A stretch of DNA of 64,000 bases from Collinsella sp. An307 (GCF_002161805.1 NZ_NFIP01000007.1:1-64000), one strand, 5' to 3'; shown: positions 33,879 to 44,881, counted from the first letter of the stretch. Notes: a model not told the origin generated them from the letters alone. A program made the numbers and translations.

Positions 33879-34637
33879 ATGGCGCAGGGGAGGACATATC
33901 GGTGCCGGGCAATCGTGCTCGATAAGACCAAGCTCGGCGAGAGCGATCTAATTCTCACGCTTCTTGCCGACGACGGCCGGCAGCTCCGTGCTGTGGCCAA
34001 GGGGGCGCGCAAACCCGGCAGCCGCCTGGCCGCCCGATGCGATCTCTGCTGCGAGGTCGACCTCCTCATCGCCCGCGGGCGCAACCTCGATGTCGTCTCT
34101 CAGGCGGAGCTTCTCGCCGCCCCGTTGGGGGCGATGCCAAGCTATGAGCTCCTTACCTCGGCGAGCGCTATCGTCGAAATCGCACGGCTCTGCTCCTTTG
34201 AAGACGCGCCCGACCCCTTTGTGTTTGCCATTACCGAGCGCGCGCTCAGCCTCTTGGGTGACGCCTTGCGGCAGCTCGATGGGGCGCACCGCGATCTGAT
34301 CGTTGCGGCGTACGCGATGAAGACCTTGGCGCACCTGGGGTACCGGCCCGATTTTGGCTCGTGCGTGCTCTGCGGGGACGAGGCCGTGAGCTACTTCTCC
34401 GCCGCGGCGGGAGGGCTTCTGTGCGCCTCCTGCGCCTCAAGCGTTGCCGGCGCCGAGGAACTTGACGCCGCGACCGTCGCGTGGCTGCGCGCCCTTATGG
34501 CCCTCAGATTCGACGAGCTCGCCGATGCCCCTATCGATGCCCAGACCGCTGCGCTTCTGCTCGCGCTCACACATGCATGGGCGGCCGTCCACCTCGATGC
34601 GCGTCTGCGGGCGTTGGAGTTCTTGCTGGGATGTTAA
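33879..34637 (+). CDS. recO: DNA repair protein RecO
   Basis: 252-residue recombination mediator loading RecA with RecR. It has an N-terminal OB fold beginning RCRAIVLDKTKLGESDLI, a helical domain, and a zinc site (CVLCG ... CASC). ATG 33879 fits the family N-terminus; TTG 33867 in the same frame is an alternative and neither has a good ribosome site. It follows era by 30 bases. Confidence 0.93.
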   Translation: MAQGRTYRCRAIVLDKTKLGESDLILTLLADDGRQLRAVAKGARKPGSRLAARCDLCCEVDLLIARGRNLDVVSQAELLAAPLGAMPSYELLTSASAIVEIARLCSFEDAPDPFVFAITERALSLLGDALRQLDGAHRDLIVAAYAMKTLAHLGYRPDFGSCVLCGDEAVSYFSAAAGGLLCASCASSVAGAEELDAATVAWLRALMALRFDELADAPIDAQTAALLLALTHAWAAVHLDARLRALEFLLGC

Positions 34638-34732
34638 GCTCGGTAGTTCCTGTGGGTCTCGATTATCTGCGGTCAAAACCTTGCCTGCGCGCGTTACTAT
34701 GTAAAGTTACTTGTGCATCACTTATACGTTTT

Positions 34733-34748
34733 CGCAGGAATACCTGCG
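34733..34748 (+). promoter_or_regulatory. Hairpin in the 5' leader of RNase J
   Basis: CGCAGG-AATA-CCTGCG is a perfect 6-bp stem with a tetraloop, 40 bases before the start, in an AT-rich 150-base gap. No T-run follows, so it is not a terminator; it could protect the mRNA end or mediate control. Confidence 0.4.
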
Positions 34749-34787
34749 TGTTCATACTTTGCGACTTGAAAGGAAACATACTTAGTC

Positions 34788-36455
34788 ATGGCAAAACAGA
34801 ATCCGCCCCTTCGTATCATCCCGCTCGGCGGCCTCGATGGCATCGGCAAGAACATGACTGTGGTCGAGTGCGGGCCCGATATGGTGCTCGTCGACGCCGG
34901 CCTTATGTTCCCCGATGACTCCCAACCCGGCATTGACCTCGTGCTGCCGGACTATACCTACGTGCTTGAGAACGAGCAGAAGCTCCGCGGTATCGTGGTC
35001 ACGCACGGCCACGAGGACCATACGGGCGCCCTGCCGTATCTTCTGCAGGACCTCAACAACAAGGCGCCCATCTTCTCGAGCAAGCTCACCCTGGGCTTTA
35101 TCGAGGGAAAGCTCTCCGAGTTCCGCATCAAGGCGCCTAAGTTCCGTGAGGTCAAGGACGGCTCGCACATCTCACTCGGTCAGATCTCGCTCGACTTCTT
35201 CTCTATGACGCACTCCATCCCCGGAGCGCTCGGCGTCTATATCAAGACCCCACAGGGCACCGTCATGCACACGGGCGACTTCAAGCTCGACCAGACGCCT
35301 ATCGACGGTGTGCGCCCCAACTATGCTGCCATCAGCCGCTTTGCCAAGCAGGGTATCGACCTTCTGCTCTCTGACTCGACCAACGCCACGGTCCCCGGTT
35401 TCACCAAGTCCGAGGCCGAGGTGGGCCCCTCGCTCTACGCCGCCATCAAGAACGCGCCCGGCCGTGTCTTTGTGGCGAGCTTCTCGAGCCATATCCACCG
35501 CCTGCAGCAGATCTGCGACGCTGCTAAGCGCTGCGGCCGCAAGGTCGTTGTCACGGGCCGCTCCATGCTCACCAATACCCGCGTGGCGCGTGAGCTCGGT
35601 TACCTCAACATCGACGAGCAGGACCTCATCGACGCGTACGAGATCAACAACCTCCCCGAGGACAAGCTCGTCGTCATGTGCACCGGCTCCCAGGGCGAGC
35701 CGCTCTCGGCCCTCTCCCGTATGGCCAACGGCGAGCACAAGACGCTCTCCATCCACGACGGCGACACGGTCATCATCTCCGCCACGCCAGTCCCCGGTAA
35801 CGAGAAGGCCGTTCAGCAGGTGATCAACAGCCTTGCCAAGATTGGCTGCGACGTCTACGACAAGAGCCGCACGCTCGTCCACGTCTCTGGCCATGGCAGC
35901 CAGGAGGAGCTCAAGCTCATGCTCGCCATGGCGCGCCCGAGCTACTTCATGCCGGTCCACGGCGAGGCGGTGCATCTGCGTGCGCACGCCGCCCTCGGCC
36001 GCAAGATGGGCATCCCCGCGGACCACATCTTCATCCTTGACAACGGAGACACGCTCGAGATGCGCGGTGGGCAGGTCAAGCTTGGCACGCCCGTTGAGTC
36101 CGGCGTGGTCTACGTCGATGGTTTGCGCATCGGTGACACCGACCCCATTGTTCTGCGCGACCGCCAGAAGCTCGCCAACGACGGTATGGTGACGGCCGTT
36201 GCCATCGTGTCGCTCAAGCGCAAGAAGATCGACGCGGTCGAGTTCTCCAGCCGCGGCGTGTCGTTTACCATCGACGACGAGTTTGCGCACGACGCCCAGG
36301 AGGCCATCATCAAGGTCATCGAGAAGGGCAAGTTCAACTTCACCGCGAGCGGCACCGATGCGCTGCGCAAGGCCGTGCGCGATTCCGTCTCCAACTTCAT
36401 CTGGAACCGCACCAAGACCCGCCCGATGATCATCCCCGTGGTCATGGAGGTCTAG
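34788..36455 (+). CDS. rnj: Ribonuclease J
   Basis: 555-residue 5'-3' exo- and endoribonuclease of the metallo-beta-lactamase/beta-CASP superfamily, central to mRNA decay. The zinc site is HGHEDH (73-78). The beta-CASP region and a C-terminal domain follow, matching the normal length. GAAAGG precedes the ATG. It lies one base before ftsK and appears to have its own promoter region upstream. Confidence 0.96.
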   Translation: MAKQNPPLRIIPLGGLDGIGKNMTVVECGPDMVLVDAGLMFPDDSQPGIDLVLPDYTYVLENEQKLRGIVVTHGHEDHTGALPYLLQDLNNKAPIFSSKLTLGFIEGKLSEFRIKAPKFREVKDGSHISLGQISLDFFSMTHSIPGALGVYIKTPQGTVMHTGDFKLDQTPIDGVRPNYAAISRFAKQGIDLLLSDSTNATVPGFTKSEAEVGPSLYAAIKNAPGRVFVASFSSHIHRLQQICDAAKRCGRKVVVTGRSMLTNTRVARELGYLNIDEQDLIDAYEINNLPEDKLVVMCTGSQGEPLSALSRMANGEHKTLSIHDGDTVIISATPVPGNEKAVQQVINSLAKIGCDVYDKSRTLVHVSGHGSQEELKLMLAMARPSYFMPVHGEAVHLRAHAALGRKMGIPADHIFILDNGDTLEMRGGQVKLGTPVESGVVYVDGLRIGDTDPIVLRDRQKLANDGMVTAVAIVSLKRKKIDAVEFSSRGVSFTIDDEFAHDAQEAIIKVIEKGKFNFTASGTDALRKAVRDSVSNFIWNRTKTRPMIIPVVMEV

Positions 36456-36456
36456 C

Positions 36457-39177
36457 GTGGCCGATCGCAAGGGACAGAAGAAGACATCCCGCAAGGGCAC
36501 GGCGGTGTCAAAGCAGGCACCGGCGCGTCACCTGCGCGCCAACGATAGGCCTGCCGAGCCTGCTGAGCCCCTGTGGGACCGCTCCGCTGGGCGCGATATC
36601 GCCGGCGTGCTCATCGCGGTGGTCGCGGTGGCATCGCTCATCGCGGTCGTGACGCCCGCCTCCGCTCCGCTCACGAGCATCCTCGCCGGGTTCTACCATC
36701 TGGGGTTCGGCCTTGGCGGGTACCTTCTGCCGTTCGTCATCCTGGGCATCGCCGCGCTTGTGTTTCTGCGGAGCGAAGTGCGGATTCCCGGCCGTATTGT
36801 GGTGGGCTCCACCATCGTGTTTGTCTCTGTGCTCGGGCTGCTTGTGCTCGCCATGACGCCGGACGACCTCGTGTGGGGCGTCACGGTGGGCGAGGAGGTG
36901 CTCGCGCGCAGCGGCGGTTACGTTGGGTACAGCATCGCTTCTGTGCTTACAGCTGCGTTTGGCAAGGCCATCGCCGCGGTGATTCTCGTGGGGATCGGTA
37001 TCGCCGGCGCCACGCTCGTGGGATTCTCGGTGAGCGCTCTTGTTGAGGCCGTTCACGGCAAGGCCGCACGCATCGCCGAGCGTCGCCGCGTGGCGGTGAA
37101 CGACACCCCGTGGGGTGACGAGGCGCCCGAGAAGCCGTCTTTGGGCAAGCGCATTCGCTCCAAGGCGCCCTCGCGCGGCGGTCTTGCGGAGTCCGATTTC
37201 TCGCTCGATACGCAGAAGACCACACTTATCGAGGATATCGACGACGAGGACGAGGATCCCTTTGTCGATATCTCCGATCAGCTTGCCGCCGAGCGTGCCG
37301 AGACCACGCTGATTCCTATCGAAGATACCTATGCGGACGAGGGCTCCGCCAAGACGACGCTCATCGACCGTAGCCAGGCTCCTTCGTCTCGTAAGGCACG
37401 CACTGCCGAGGTTGCCGAGCTGCCGCAAAAGGCGTCCCCGTCCCCCGTGGCCGAGTCGAAAGCGAGCGCTACCACGTCCCCTGCGGCGCCCACCACGCTA
37501 ATCCCGCCTGCGCCCGAGGCAACGCCGATTCCCGATTTCCTGCTGCACCCCCGCGGCGCATCGGATGCCGGGGAGGGGAGTGCCGCTGCCGAGGCGCCCC
37601 AAAAGGCCACCGCACAGGCACCCGTAACGGCGCCTGCCGCTGTGTCTCCCGCGTCAGCCAGCGCCGATAGCGCGCCTGCTGCGGAGGGGGAGCGCCAGCT
37701 GCCGCCCACCTCGCTTCTGCGCCACAACCCGCAGTCTGCCAAGGCGGCGTCTTCTGACCAGGAGCTCGCGCAGACCGCCGAGTCCCTGCAGTCGACGCTC
37801 GCCGAGTTTGGCCTGCATTCGCGCGTTGTCGGCTGGATCTCTGGCCCCACCGTCACCACCTTTAAGGTCCAGCCCGGCGAGGGCGAGCGCGTCAGCCGTA
37901 TCTCGAGCCTCGAGGACGACATCGCCCTTACGCTTGCGGCTCAGTCGGTGCGCATCTTCGCGCCCATCCCGGGCACCTCGCTTGTGGGTATCGAGATCCC
38001 CAACCGCAAGCGCCAGAACGTGAACCTGGGCGACGTGCTTCCCTATGCCAAGGGCGGTCCGCTCGAGCTTGCCATCGGTCGCGACGCCGAGGGTCTGCCC
38101 ATCGTGGCTGACCTCGCCAAGATGCCGCACCTGCTCATCGCTGGTACCACGGGCTCCGGTAAGTCGGTCATGATCAACTCCATCGTGGTGACGCTGCTCA
38201 TGCGCACGCTGCCGGAGGATGTCCGCCTCATCATGGTCGACCCCAAGCGCGTCGAGCTCTCCGGCTACAACGGCCTTCCGCACCTCTACATTCCGGTCGT
38301 GACCGAGCCCAAGCAGGCGGCGAGCGCGCTTCAGTGGGGCGTGTCCGAGATGGAGCGCCGCCTGAAGGTGTTCGAGCGCATCGGCGTCCGCAACATCGCC
38401 ACCTTCAACGCCAAGCAGGCAGCAGGTGAGTTCGAGCACTACGACAACCCGCCCGCCAAGATGCCCTACCTCGTCATCATCATCGACGAGCTCTCCGACC
38501 TCATGATGGTCGCCGGAAAGGATGTCGAGGCATCGATCGTGCGCATCGCCCAGCTCGGCCGTGCCGCGGGTATCCACCTCATCGTGGCGACGCAGCGCCC
38601 GAGCTCAAACGTCGTGACCGGCCTCATCAAGGCCAACATCACCAACCGCATCGCCTTCAACGTAGCGACCGGCATCGACAGCCGCGTCATCATCGACCAG
38701 ATGGGTGCCGAGAAGCTCACTGGCTACGGCGACATGCTCTTCTCCAAGGTCGACTGGGGCAAGCCCAAGCGCATCCAGGGCTGCTTCGTCTCCGATGACG
38801 AGATCAACCAGGTCACCGAGTTCGTCAAGAGCCAGGGCGAGGCCGAGTACCACGAGGAGATTCTTTCCGCCGTGTCGCCCGCGACCGTCGTGGGCGGGGG
38901 CTCGCACGAGCTGACCGAGGACGACCCCCTTATCTGGGAGGCTGCCCGCATCGTGGTGGAGTCCCAGCTCGGCTCAACTTCCGGTTTGCAGCGCCGCCTC
39001 AAGGTAGGCTACGCGCGCGCAGGTCGTATCATGGATATGCTTGAGGAAAAAGGGGTCGTCGGTCCGCCCGACGGCTCTAAACCGCGCGAGGTCCTGCTCG
39101 ACGAGGAGGGCCTGTCCGAGCTCGAGGCGCTCGAGGCCCGTATGGCCTCAGAAGACGCCGAGATGGGAGGGTTCTGA
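36457..39177 (+). CDS. ftsK: DNA translocase FtsK
   Basis: 906 residues: four membrane helices (about 45-195), an acidic and Ala/Pro-rich linker (about 225-420), the RecA-like motor with Walker A GTTGSGKS near residue 563, and a C-terminal winged-helix gamma domain for DNA orientation sequences. It pumps DNA and assists dimer resolution at division. GTG 36457 follows the RNase J stop by one base, and its stop overlaps the next ATG. Confidence 0.96.
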   Translation: MADRKGQKKTSRKGTAVSKQAPARHLRANDRPAEPAEPLWDRSAGRDIAGVLIAVVAVASLIAVVTPASAPLTSILAGFYHLGFGLGGYLLPFVILGIAALVFLRSEVRIPGRIVVGSTIVFVSVLGLLVLAMTPDDLVWGVTVGEEVLARSGGYVGYSIASVLTAAFGKAIAAVILVGIGIAGATLVGFSVSALVEAVHGKAARIAERRRVAVNDTPWGDEAPEKPSLGKRIRSKAPSRGGLAESDFSLDTQKTTLIEDIDDEDEDPFVDISDQLAAERAETTLIPIEDTYADEGSAKTTLIDRSQAPSSRKARTAEVAELPQKASPSPVAESKASATTSPAAPTTLIPPAPEATPIPDFLLHPRGASDAGEGSAAAEAPQKATAQAPVTAPAAVSPASASADSAPAAEGERQLPPTSLLRHNPQSAKAASSDQELAQTAESLQSTLAEFGLHSRVVGWISGPTVTTFKVQPGEGERVSRISSLEDDIALTLAAQSVRIFAPIPGTSLVGIEIPNRKRQNVNLGDVLPYAKGGPLELAIGRDAEGLPIVADLAKMPHLLIAGTTGSGKSVMINSIVVTLLMRTLPEDVRLIMVDPKRVELSGYNGLPHLYIPVVTEPKQAASALQWGVSEMERRLKVFERIGVRNIATFNAKQAAGEFEHYDNPPAKMPYLVIIIDELSDLMMVAGKDVEASIVRIAQLGRAAGIHLIVATQRPSSNVVTGLIKANITNRIAFNVATGIDSRVIIDQMGAEKLTGYGDMLFSKVDWGKPKRIQGCFVSDDEINQVTEFVKSQGEAEYHEEILSAVSPATVVGGGSHELTEDDPLIWEAARIVVESQLGSTSGLQRRLKVGYARAGRIMDMLEEKGVVGPPDGSKPREVLLDEEGLSELEALEARMASEDAEMGGF

Positions 39178-40505
39178 TGGCGCGATTCGGCGATATGCTC
39201 TACCAGCGCAGGCGCGAGATGGGGCTGACGATTCTCCAGGTCGCCAACACCATCAAGATCCGCCCGCAGATCATCGAGTTCTTTGAGAACGGCGACTTCT
39301 CGTCCATGCCGCCGCGTGGGTACGCGCAGGGTATGATCTCGAGCTATGCCCGCTACCTCGGTCTGAACCCGCGTGAGGTGGTCGAGGCGTACTTTGACGA
39401 CCTGCGCGCCTACGAGCAGGCGACCGACAACCACGGCGGCCGGTTCCAAGACGCTGCAGGACTCGTGAGCACGCGTTCCGCAAGCGCGACGGGCCGTTTT
39501 ATGATGGTCGACTCTGCGCCGCGCTCCCGCTATGCACAGCGTCCGCCCCAAGCGGGCTACGTGTCCGAGCATGAATCCGGTCATGAGCCGGAGAGGGCGC
39601 GAAACCCCTATGCCAGGCGGTCTCCGTCTTCTCAGGTGACGCAGCGCATCCCCGTCTTCGACGGCCAGAATGACGTTGCGGCGCCCCGTGCGCCCCGTTC
39701 CTCCGCAGGTTACGAGCGCCGCTCGGGCGTTCGCGGCTCCGCTGCGGCTCGGAACAGGGGATATGCCTCTCAGGGCGCCTACGATGGGCGCCGCATGTCC
39801 GGTCCCTCGTCTGAGCGCAGGGCTTCCGGTCGCGGCGTGCCCCCGCGACGCGGTCGCGCATCGTCGGGCCGTCCGAGCCCGAGCGGGCCGTCTTTTGACA
39901 ACCGCCTTCTTCTGGGTCTCATCGCCGCGATTCTTGTAGCCATCGCCCTCATGGCGGTGCTTCTGGTGCGTGGCTGCGCTCCTGCAGAGACTGATGACAA
40001 GGCCGGGTCCTCTGCTGTTACCGCAGAGACGGTCGCCCAGACGCCCGAAGAGAATGAAGATACCGATAGCACCGACGCGAACGATACCGATGAGGACGGC
40101 GACGCCTCTGATGATGCCGACCCTGCAACGGATCCGGAGGCGCAGACGCCCGAGGAGCCCCAGCAGCTTGTCGTCAAGATCTCGGTCGCCGAGGGCGACA
40201 GCTCTTGGCTCGAGGTCCGTGTGGACGGGTCCATCGTCCTCGGCGACGAGGTGGTCGGTCCCTTCGAGCAGGAGTTCATTCCCCAGAGCAACATCCGCAT
40301 CACCGCCAACACACCCGGTAGCGTCAAGGTGGCGGAAAACGGCAAGGAGGTCCGTTGGGATACGAGCACCTCCGGTGTCGCCCGCATCAACCTCACCGCT
40401 CCCGAGACTCCCGCCGCCCCCGCAACCACCGAGGGCGAGACCGGTGACGCTACGCAGGAGAACACCGACGCCACAGGCGACGATAGCGCCGCCGCTACCC
40501 AGTAA
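39177..40505 (+). CDS. RodZ-like helix-turn-helix membrane protein
   Basis: 442 residues: a cytoplasmic HTH_25 domain (about 1-75), a long Arg/Ser/Gly-rich disordered stretch (about 90-235), one membrane helix (about 244-268), an acidic Thr/Asp-rich segment and a DUF4115 extracellular domain (about 320-410). RodZ links the cytoskeleton to wall synthesis and shape. The equivalent place in B. subtilis (ymfM before pgsA) is also RodZ-like. The basic linker is unusually long. Confidence 0.85.
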   Translation: MARFGDMLYQRRREMGLTILQVANTIKIRPQIIEFFENGDFSSMPPRGYAQGMISSYARYLGLNPREVVEAYFDDLRAYEQATDNHGGRFQDAAGLVSTRSASATGRFMMVDSAPRSRYAQRPPQAGYVSEHESGHEPERARNPYARRSPSSQVTQRIPVFDGQNDVAAPRAPRSSAGYERRSGVRGSAAARNRGYASQGAYDGRRMSGPSSERRASGRGVPPRRGRASSGRPSPSGPSFDNRLLLGLIAAILVAIALMAVLLVRGCAPAETDDKAGSSAVTAETVAQTPEENEDTDSTDANDTDEDGDASDDADPATDPEAQTPEEPQQLVVKISVAEGDSSWLEVRVDGSIVLGDEVVGPFEQEFIPQSNIRITANTPGSVKVAENGKEVRWDTSTSGVARINLTAPETPAAPATTEGETGDATQENTDATGDDSAAATQ

Positions 40506-40528
40506 TTCACGCCCAGGAAAGGACAATC

Positions 40529-41026
40529 ATGGCTAAGGATTCCAGTTTTGACGTTGTCTCCCAGGTAGACATGCAGGAGGTCGACAACGCCTTCCAGCAG
40601 ACCTCTCGTGAGATCACGCAGCGCTATGACCTCAAGGACTCCGGCGCGTCCATCGAGCTCGCCAAGGCTGAGGGAACGTTCACGGTGCAGGCTCCCGCGG
40701 ACTTTGTGTCCCGTCAGGTCATCGATATCCTCAACACCAAGCTCATCAAGCGTGGAGTCGACATCTCCGCCGTGCGTTGGGACGCTCCCCAGGCGGCGTC
40801 CGGCGGTACCGTGCGCGTCATCGGCCACATTGTCGAGGGCATCGACCAGCCGACTGCCAAGAAGATCAACAAGGACATCAAGGACCAGAAGCTCAAGGTC
40901 AAGGTCACTATCGAGTCCGATAAGCTTCGCGTGAGCTCTGCATCTAAGGACGCGCTCCAGGCGGTTATCCAGTTTTTGCGCGAGCAGGACTACGGCCAGC
41001 CGCTCCAGTTCACGAACTACCGCTAA
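40529..41026 (+). CDS. yajQ: YajQ family nucleotide-binding protein
   Basis: 165 residues starting SSFDVVSQVDMQEVDNA, the conserved YajQ opening, with two ferredoxin-like halves. Some YajQ proteins bind cyclic-di-GMP; whether this one does is unknown, and no diguanylate cyclase is present in the window. AGGAAAGGAC lies just before the ATG. Confidence 0.93.
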   Translation: MAKDSSFDVVSQVDMQEVDNAFQQTSREITQRYDLKDSGASIELAKAEGTFTVQAPADFVSRQVIDILNTKLIKRGVDISAVRWDAPQAASGGTVRVIGHIVEGIDQPTAKKINKDIKDQKLKVKVTIESDKLRVSSASKDALQAVIQFLREQDYGQPLQFTNYR

Positions 41027-41056
41027 GAGACGATTGTGTCGAAAGGTGACGCCCCA

Positions 41057-42412
41057 ATGGAGAGCTCGCTTGGAAACCTGCTGTTCGTAACGCTCGGCTG
41101 CGCCAAGAACGAGGTGGATACCGACCGCATGCGCTCGCTGCTCGCGGCGGGCGGTTATAGGGAAGTCGATTCGGTCGAGGATGCCGATGCCGTCCTCATC
41201 AACACCTGCTCGTTTCTCGCGTCTGCGACGTCTGAGAGTATCGAGTGCACGCTCGATGTCGCTGACGAGGTAGCCGGCGGCGTCCGCGGCGCCCGCATCA
41301 TCATGTGCGGCTGCTTGCCTTCGCGCTACGGCGATGAGCTTGCCGGCGAGCTCCCCGAGGTCGCCGCCTTTGTGCGCACCGATGAGGAGGACGCGATCGT
41401 ATCGGTCGTCGACGGCGTGCTGGGCGTTTCGCGCCCCGAGCCCGCCTTCATCCCCGGTGTCAAGCGCACCGTCGAGGGCGCCGTCGCGTATCTGAAGATC
41501 TCCGACGGTTGCAACCGGTTCTGCAGCTTCTGTGCCATTCCCTACATCCGCGGTCGCTACCGTTCCCGTTCCGCCGAGGCTATCGTTGCGGAGGCACGCG
41601 AGCTTCTTGCGGGCGGCGTGCGCGAGCTTGTGCTCATCGGCCAGGATACCGGTATCTGGGGTAAGGACCTTCCCAAGGATACAGAGGGGCCCTCAACGCT
41701 TGCCCAGCTTTTGCGCGCGGTGGCGGCCGAGGCACGTCCGTATGGAGCGTGGGTGCGCGTTCTCTACCTGCAGCCCGAGGGCATGACCGACGAGCTTATC
41801 GCCACGATTCGCGACGTCGACGAGGTGCTGCCCTATATCGATATCCCCGTACAGCATTGCAACCCCCGCATCCTTCGTGCGATGAACCGCACGGGCTCGG
41901 CGGAGGAGTTTGAGGAGCTGTTCAGCCGCCTGCGCGAGGAAATCCCCGGTATGGTCATTCGCTCGACCGCACTCGTGGGCTTCCCCTCCGAGACCGATGA
42001 GGAGTTCGAGGAGCTCCTCGGCTTCATGGACCGCGTGGGCTTTGACTACACGAGCGTGTTTGCCTACTCGCAGGAGGAGGGGACCGCTGCCGCACGCCTC
42101 GACGACCAGATCAACGAGGAGACCAAGGTCGAACGCGCCCAGGCGGCGACCGACCTTGCCGAGGCGCTTGGCTTCGCGGCAACCGCTGCCCATGTGGGCG
42201 AGCGTGCCCGCGTCATAGTTGACGGCGTGGAGGAGACCGAGGACGGCATCGAGCTCATCGGCCACGCTTGGTTCCAGGCTCCCGATTCCGACGGTGCGGT
42301 GCATCTGGACGCCACTGAGGCCGCCGTTGGTGATATCGTAGAGGTCGAGTTTACCGACAGCTTCTGCTATGAGCTCGTCGGGCATGTGGTCGATGAGGAG
42401 ACGGCTAAATGA
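41057..42412 (+). CDS. rimO: Ribosomal protein S12 methylthiotransferase RimO
   Basis: About 451 residues. The UPF0004 domain begins LFVTLGCAKNEVDTD, the radical SAM motif is CNRFCSFCAIP, and a TRAM domain ends the protein. The TLGCAKN form is typical of RimO, which modifies Asp of S12. GTG 41036 begins the open frame, but ATG 41057 has GAAAGG at 41040-41045 and is preferred. It overlaps pgsA by 4 bases. Confidence 0.94.
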   Translation: MESSLGNLLFVTLGCAKNEVDTDRMRSLLAAGGYREVDSVEDADAVLINTCSFLASATSESIECTLDVADEVAGGVRGARIIMCGCLPSRYGDELAGELPEVAAFVRTDEEDAIVSVVDGVLGVSRPEPAFIPGVKRTVEGAVAYLKISDGCNRFCSFCAIPYIRGRYRSRSAEAIVAEARELLAGGVRELVLIGQDTGIWGKDLPKDTEGPSTLAQLLRAVAAEARPYGAWVRVLYLQPEGMTDELIATIRDVDEVLPYIDIPVQHCNPRILRAMNRTGSAEEFEELFSRLREEIPGMVIRSTALVGFPSETDEEFEELLGFMDRVGFDYTSVFAYSQEEGTAAARLDDQINEETKVERAQAATDLAEALGFAATAAHVGERARVIVDGVEETEDGIELIGHAWFQAPDSDGAVHLDATEAAVGDIVEVEFTDSFCYELVGHVVDEETAK

Positions 42413-43023
42413 GCAACGCACCGCAGCATGAGCTAACGAGTATCTGGACACCGGCGAACATCGTCACCTGCGTCCGTATCGTCTTCATCCCGGTCTTCAT
42501 GCTGTTCGCAACCGACGCGTTCTCTTTTCTGGGACTCACGGGCGGCGTCCAGGCGGTCATTGCGTTTTGCCTGTACATGCTCTTGAGCTGCACGGACAAG
42601 GTCGACGGCGAGCTGGCGCGTAAGCGCGGCGAGGTCACGGACTTCGGTAAGTTCCTCGACCCCATCGCCGACAAGCTTCTTGTGTTCTCTGCGCTTCTGC
42701 TGTTCCTCGTTTGGGACATGGTGAGCGTGTGGGTGGTGTTCATCATCCTGTTCCGCGAGTTTCTGGTAAGCGCGCTTCGCATGGTCGCGAGTGCGGCGGG
42801 CGAGGTCATCGCGGCGGACAAGCTCGGCAAGGCCAAGACCGCGGTCACCATGGTCGCCATCTGCGCCCTTCTGCTAGCGCGCGCTATCTTTGCCTTTACG
42901 GGCGATATGTTCGATATGGTGTGGATCATCGGGCAGGCCCTCATGATCGCTGCGGTCGTGCTCACCGTCGTCTCCGGCGGCCAGTACTTCTGGAACGCCC
43001 GCAAGATCGTCTTCCGCGTATAG
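42409..43023 (+). CDS. pgsA: CDP-diacylglycerol-glycerol-3-phosphate 3-phosphatidyltransferase
   Basis: 204-residue membrane enzyme making phosphatidylglycerol phosphate. The CDP-alcohol transferase signature is seen as DKVDGELARKRGEVTDFGK followed by FLDPIADK, with the required aspartates. Several hydrophobic helices surround it. It starts in the rimO stop (ATGA). Confidence 0.93.
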   Translation: MSNAPQHELTSIWTPANIVTCVRIVFIPVFMLFATDAFSFLGLTGGVQAVIAFCLYMLLSCTDKVDGELARKRGEVTDFGKFLDPIADKLLVFSALLLFLVWDMVSVWVVFIILFREFLVSALRMVASAAGEVIAADKLGKAKTAVTMVAICALLLARAIFAFTGDMFDMVWIIGQALMIAAVVLTVVSGGQYFWNARKIVFRV

Positions 43024-43031
43024 GCGTGGCC

Positions 43032-43532
43032 ATGGGGGAGTTTGAGGACCGCGCGCGCGAGGCCGCGCATAAGCTGGTTGTTACTGCTACTGCATGCGGC
43101 GCCACCGTCGCCACTGCCGAGTCCTGCACGGCGGGTCTGGTGGCGTCCACGATCGCTTCTGTCCCGGGCGCTTCCGATGTCCTTCGCGGTGGCGCGGTCA
43201 CCTATGTCGACGAAATAAAGAACCGTCTCCTTGGCGTGTCGAGCGAAACCCTCGAGCGCTATACGGCGGTCTCGAGCCCCTGCGCACGCGAGATGGCGGA
43301 GGGTGCTCGCGCGCTTTTCCAGGTGAGCGCTGCGGTGAGCGTTACCGGCTACGCGGGCCCTGGCGGTGGCACGGCGGAAGACCCCGTGGGAACTGTGTAC
43401 TTCGGCATCTCTACCGCGAGCGGCGCCGAGACGTATCGCAAGGTGTTCGCCGGATCGCGCGACGAGGTGCGCTGGCAGGCTGCCGCCTTCGCGCTCGAAC
43501 TGCTTTGCGGCGCCTGTGATGGTTTGATGTGA
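43032..43532 (+). CDS. cinA: CinA-domain nicotinamide-nucleotide amidohydrolase
   Basis: 166 residues comprising only the C-terminal PncC/CinA domain, with TAESCTAGLVASTIASVPG and the SVTGYAGPGGG segment. It deamidates NMN. The N-terminal molybdopterin-binding domain of full CinA is absent, which is common in single-domain homologues. ATG 43032 is 8 bases after the pgsA stop; GTG 43026 is possible. It lies just before recA as in transformable Gram-positives. Confidence 0.93.
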   Translation: MGEFEDRAREAAHKLVVTATACGATVATAESCTAGLVASTIASVPGASDVLRGGAVTYVDEIKNRLLGVSSETLERYTAVSSPCAREMAEGARALFQVSAAVSVTGYAGPGGGTAEDPVGTVYFGISTASGAETYRKVFAGSRDEVRWQAAAFALELLCGACDGLM

Positions 43533-43730
43533 ATCAATAAGCCCTGATGCCCGCGCGCTGGCCCTACGCGCTCAAATCCCGCTTTTCCTCGCAACCTCTC
43601 TACCTGCGGAAACGGGCATGTTTTGCCCCGCAGTCAGAAAGCTTTTAGATATCGTTCAAGCGTCTGTGAGGTTTCGGTTGGACGGAGCGCGTATTCTGTT
43701 TGACCTCGCCGGTAAACTGAATCTGTTCGC

Positions 43731-43759
43731 TTGACGACGAACAACCGTTCGTTTACTAT
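43731..43759 (+). promoter_or_regulatory. recA promoter with LexA box
   Basis: TTGACG (43731-43736), a 17-base spacer and TACTAT (43754-43759). The palindrome CGAACAACCGTTCG (43738-43751) fills the spacer and matches the Gram-positive SOS box GAAC-N4-GTTC perfectly. LexA bound here would block polymerase. Confidence 0.85.
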
Positions 43760-43788
43760 CGGTAGCAGGTTCATCGAGGAGGTTTCCC

Positions 43789-44877
<1,089 letters not shown>

Positions 44878-44881
44878 CTAG

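Noticed and set aside
39009-40526. 505-residue reverse-strand open frame opposite the RodZ-like gene
   Set aside because: Low-complexity antisense of the Arg/Ser linker; the forward gene has HTH and DUF4115 domains and a start coupled to ftsK.
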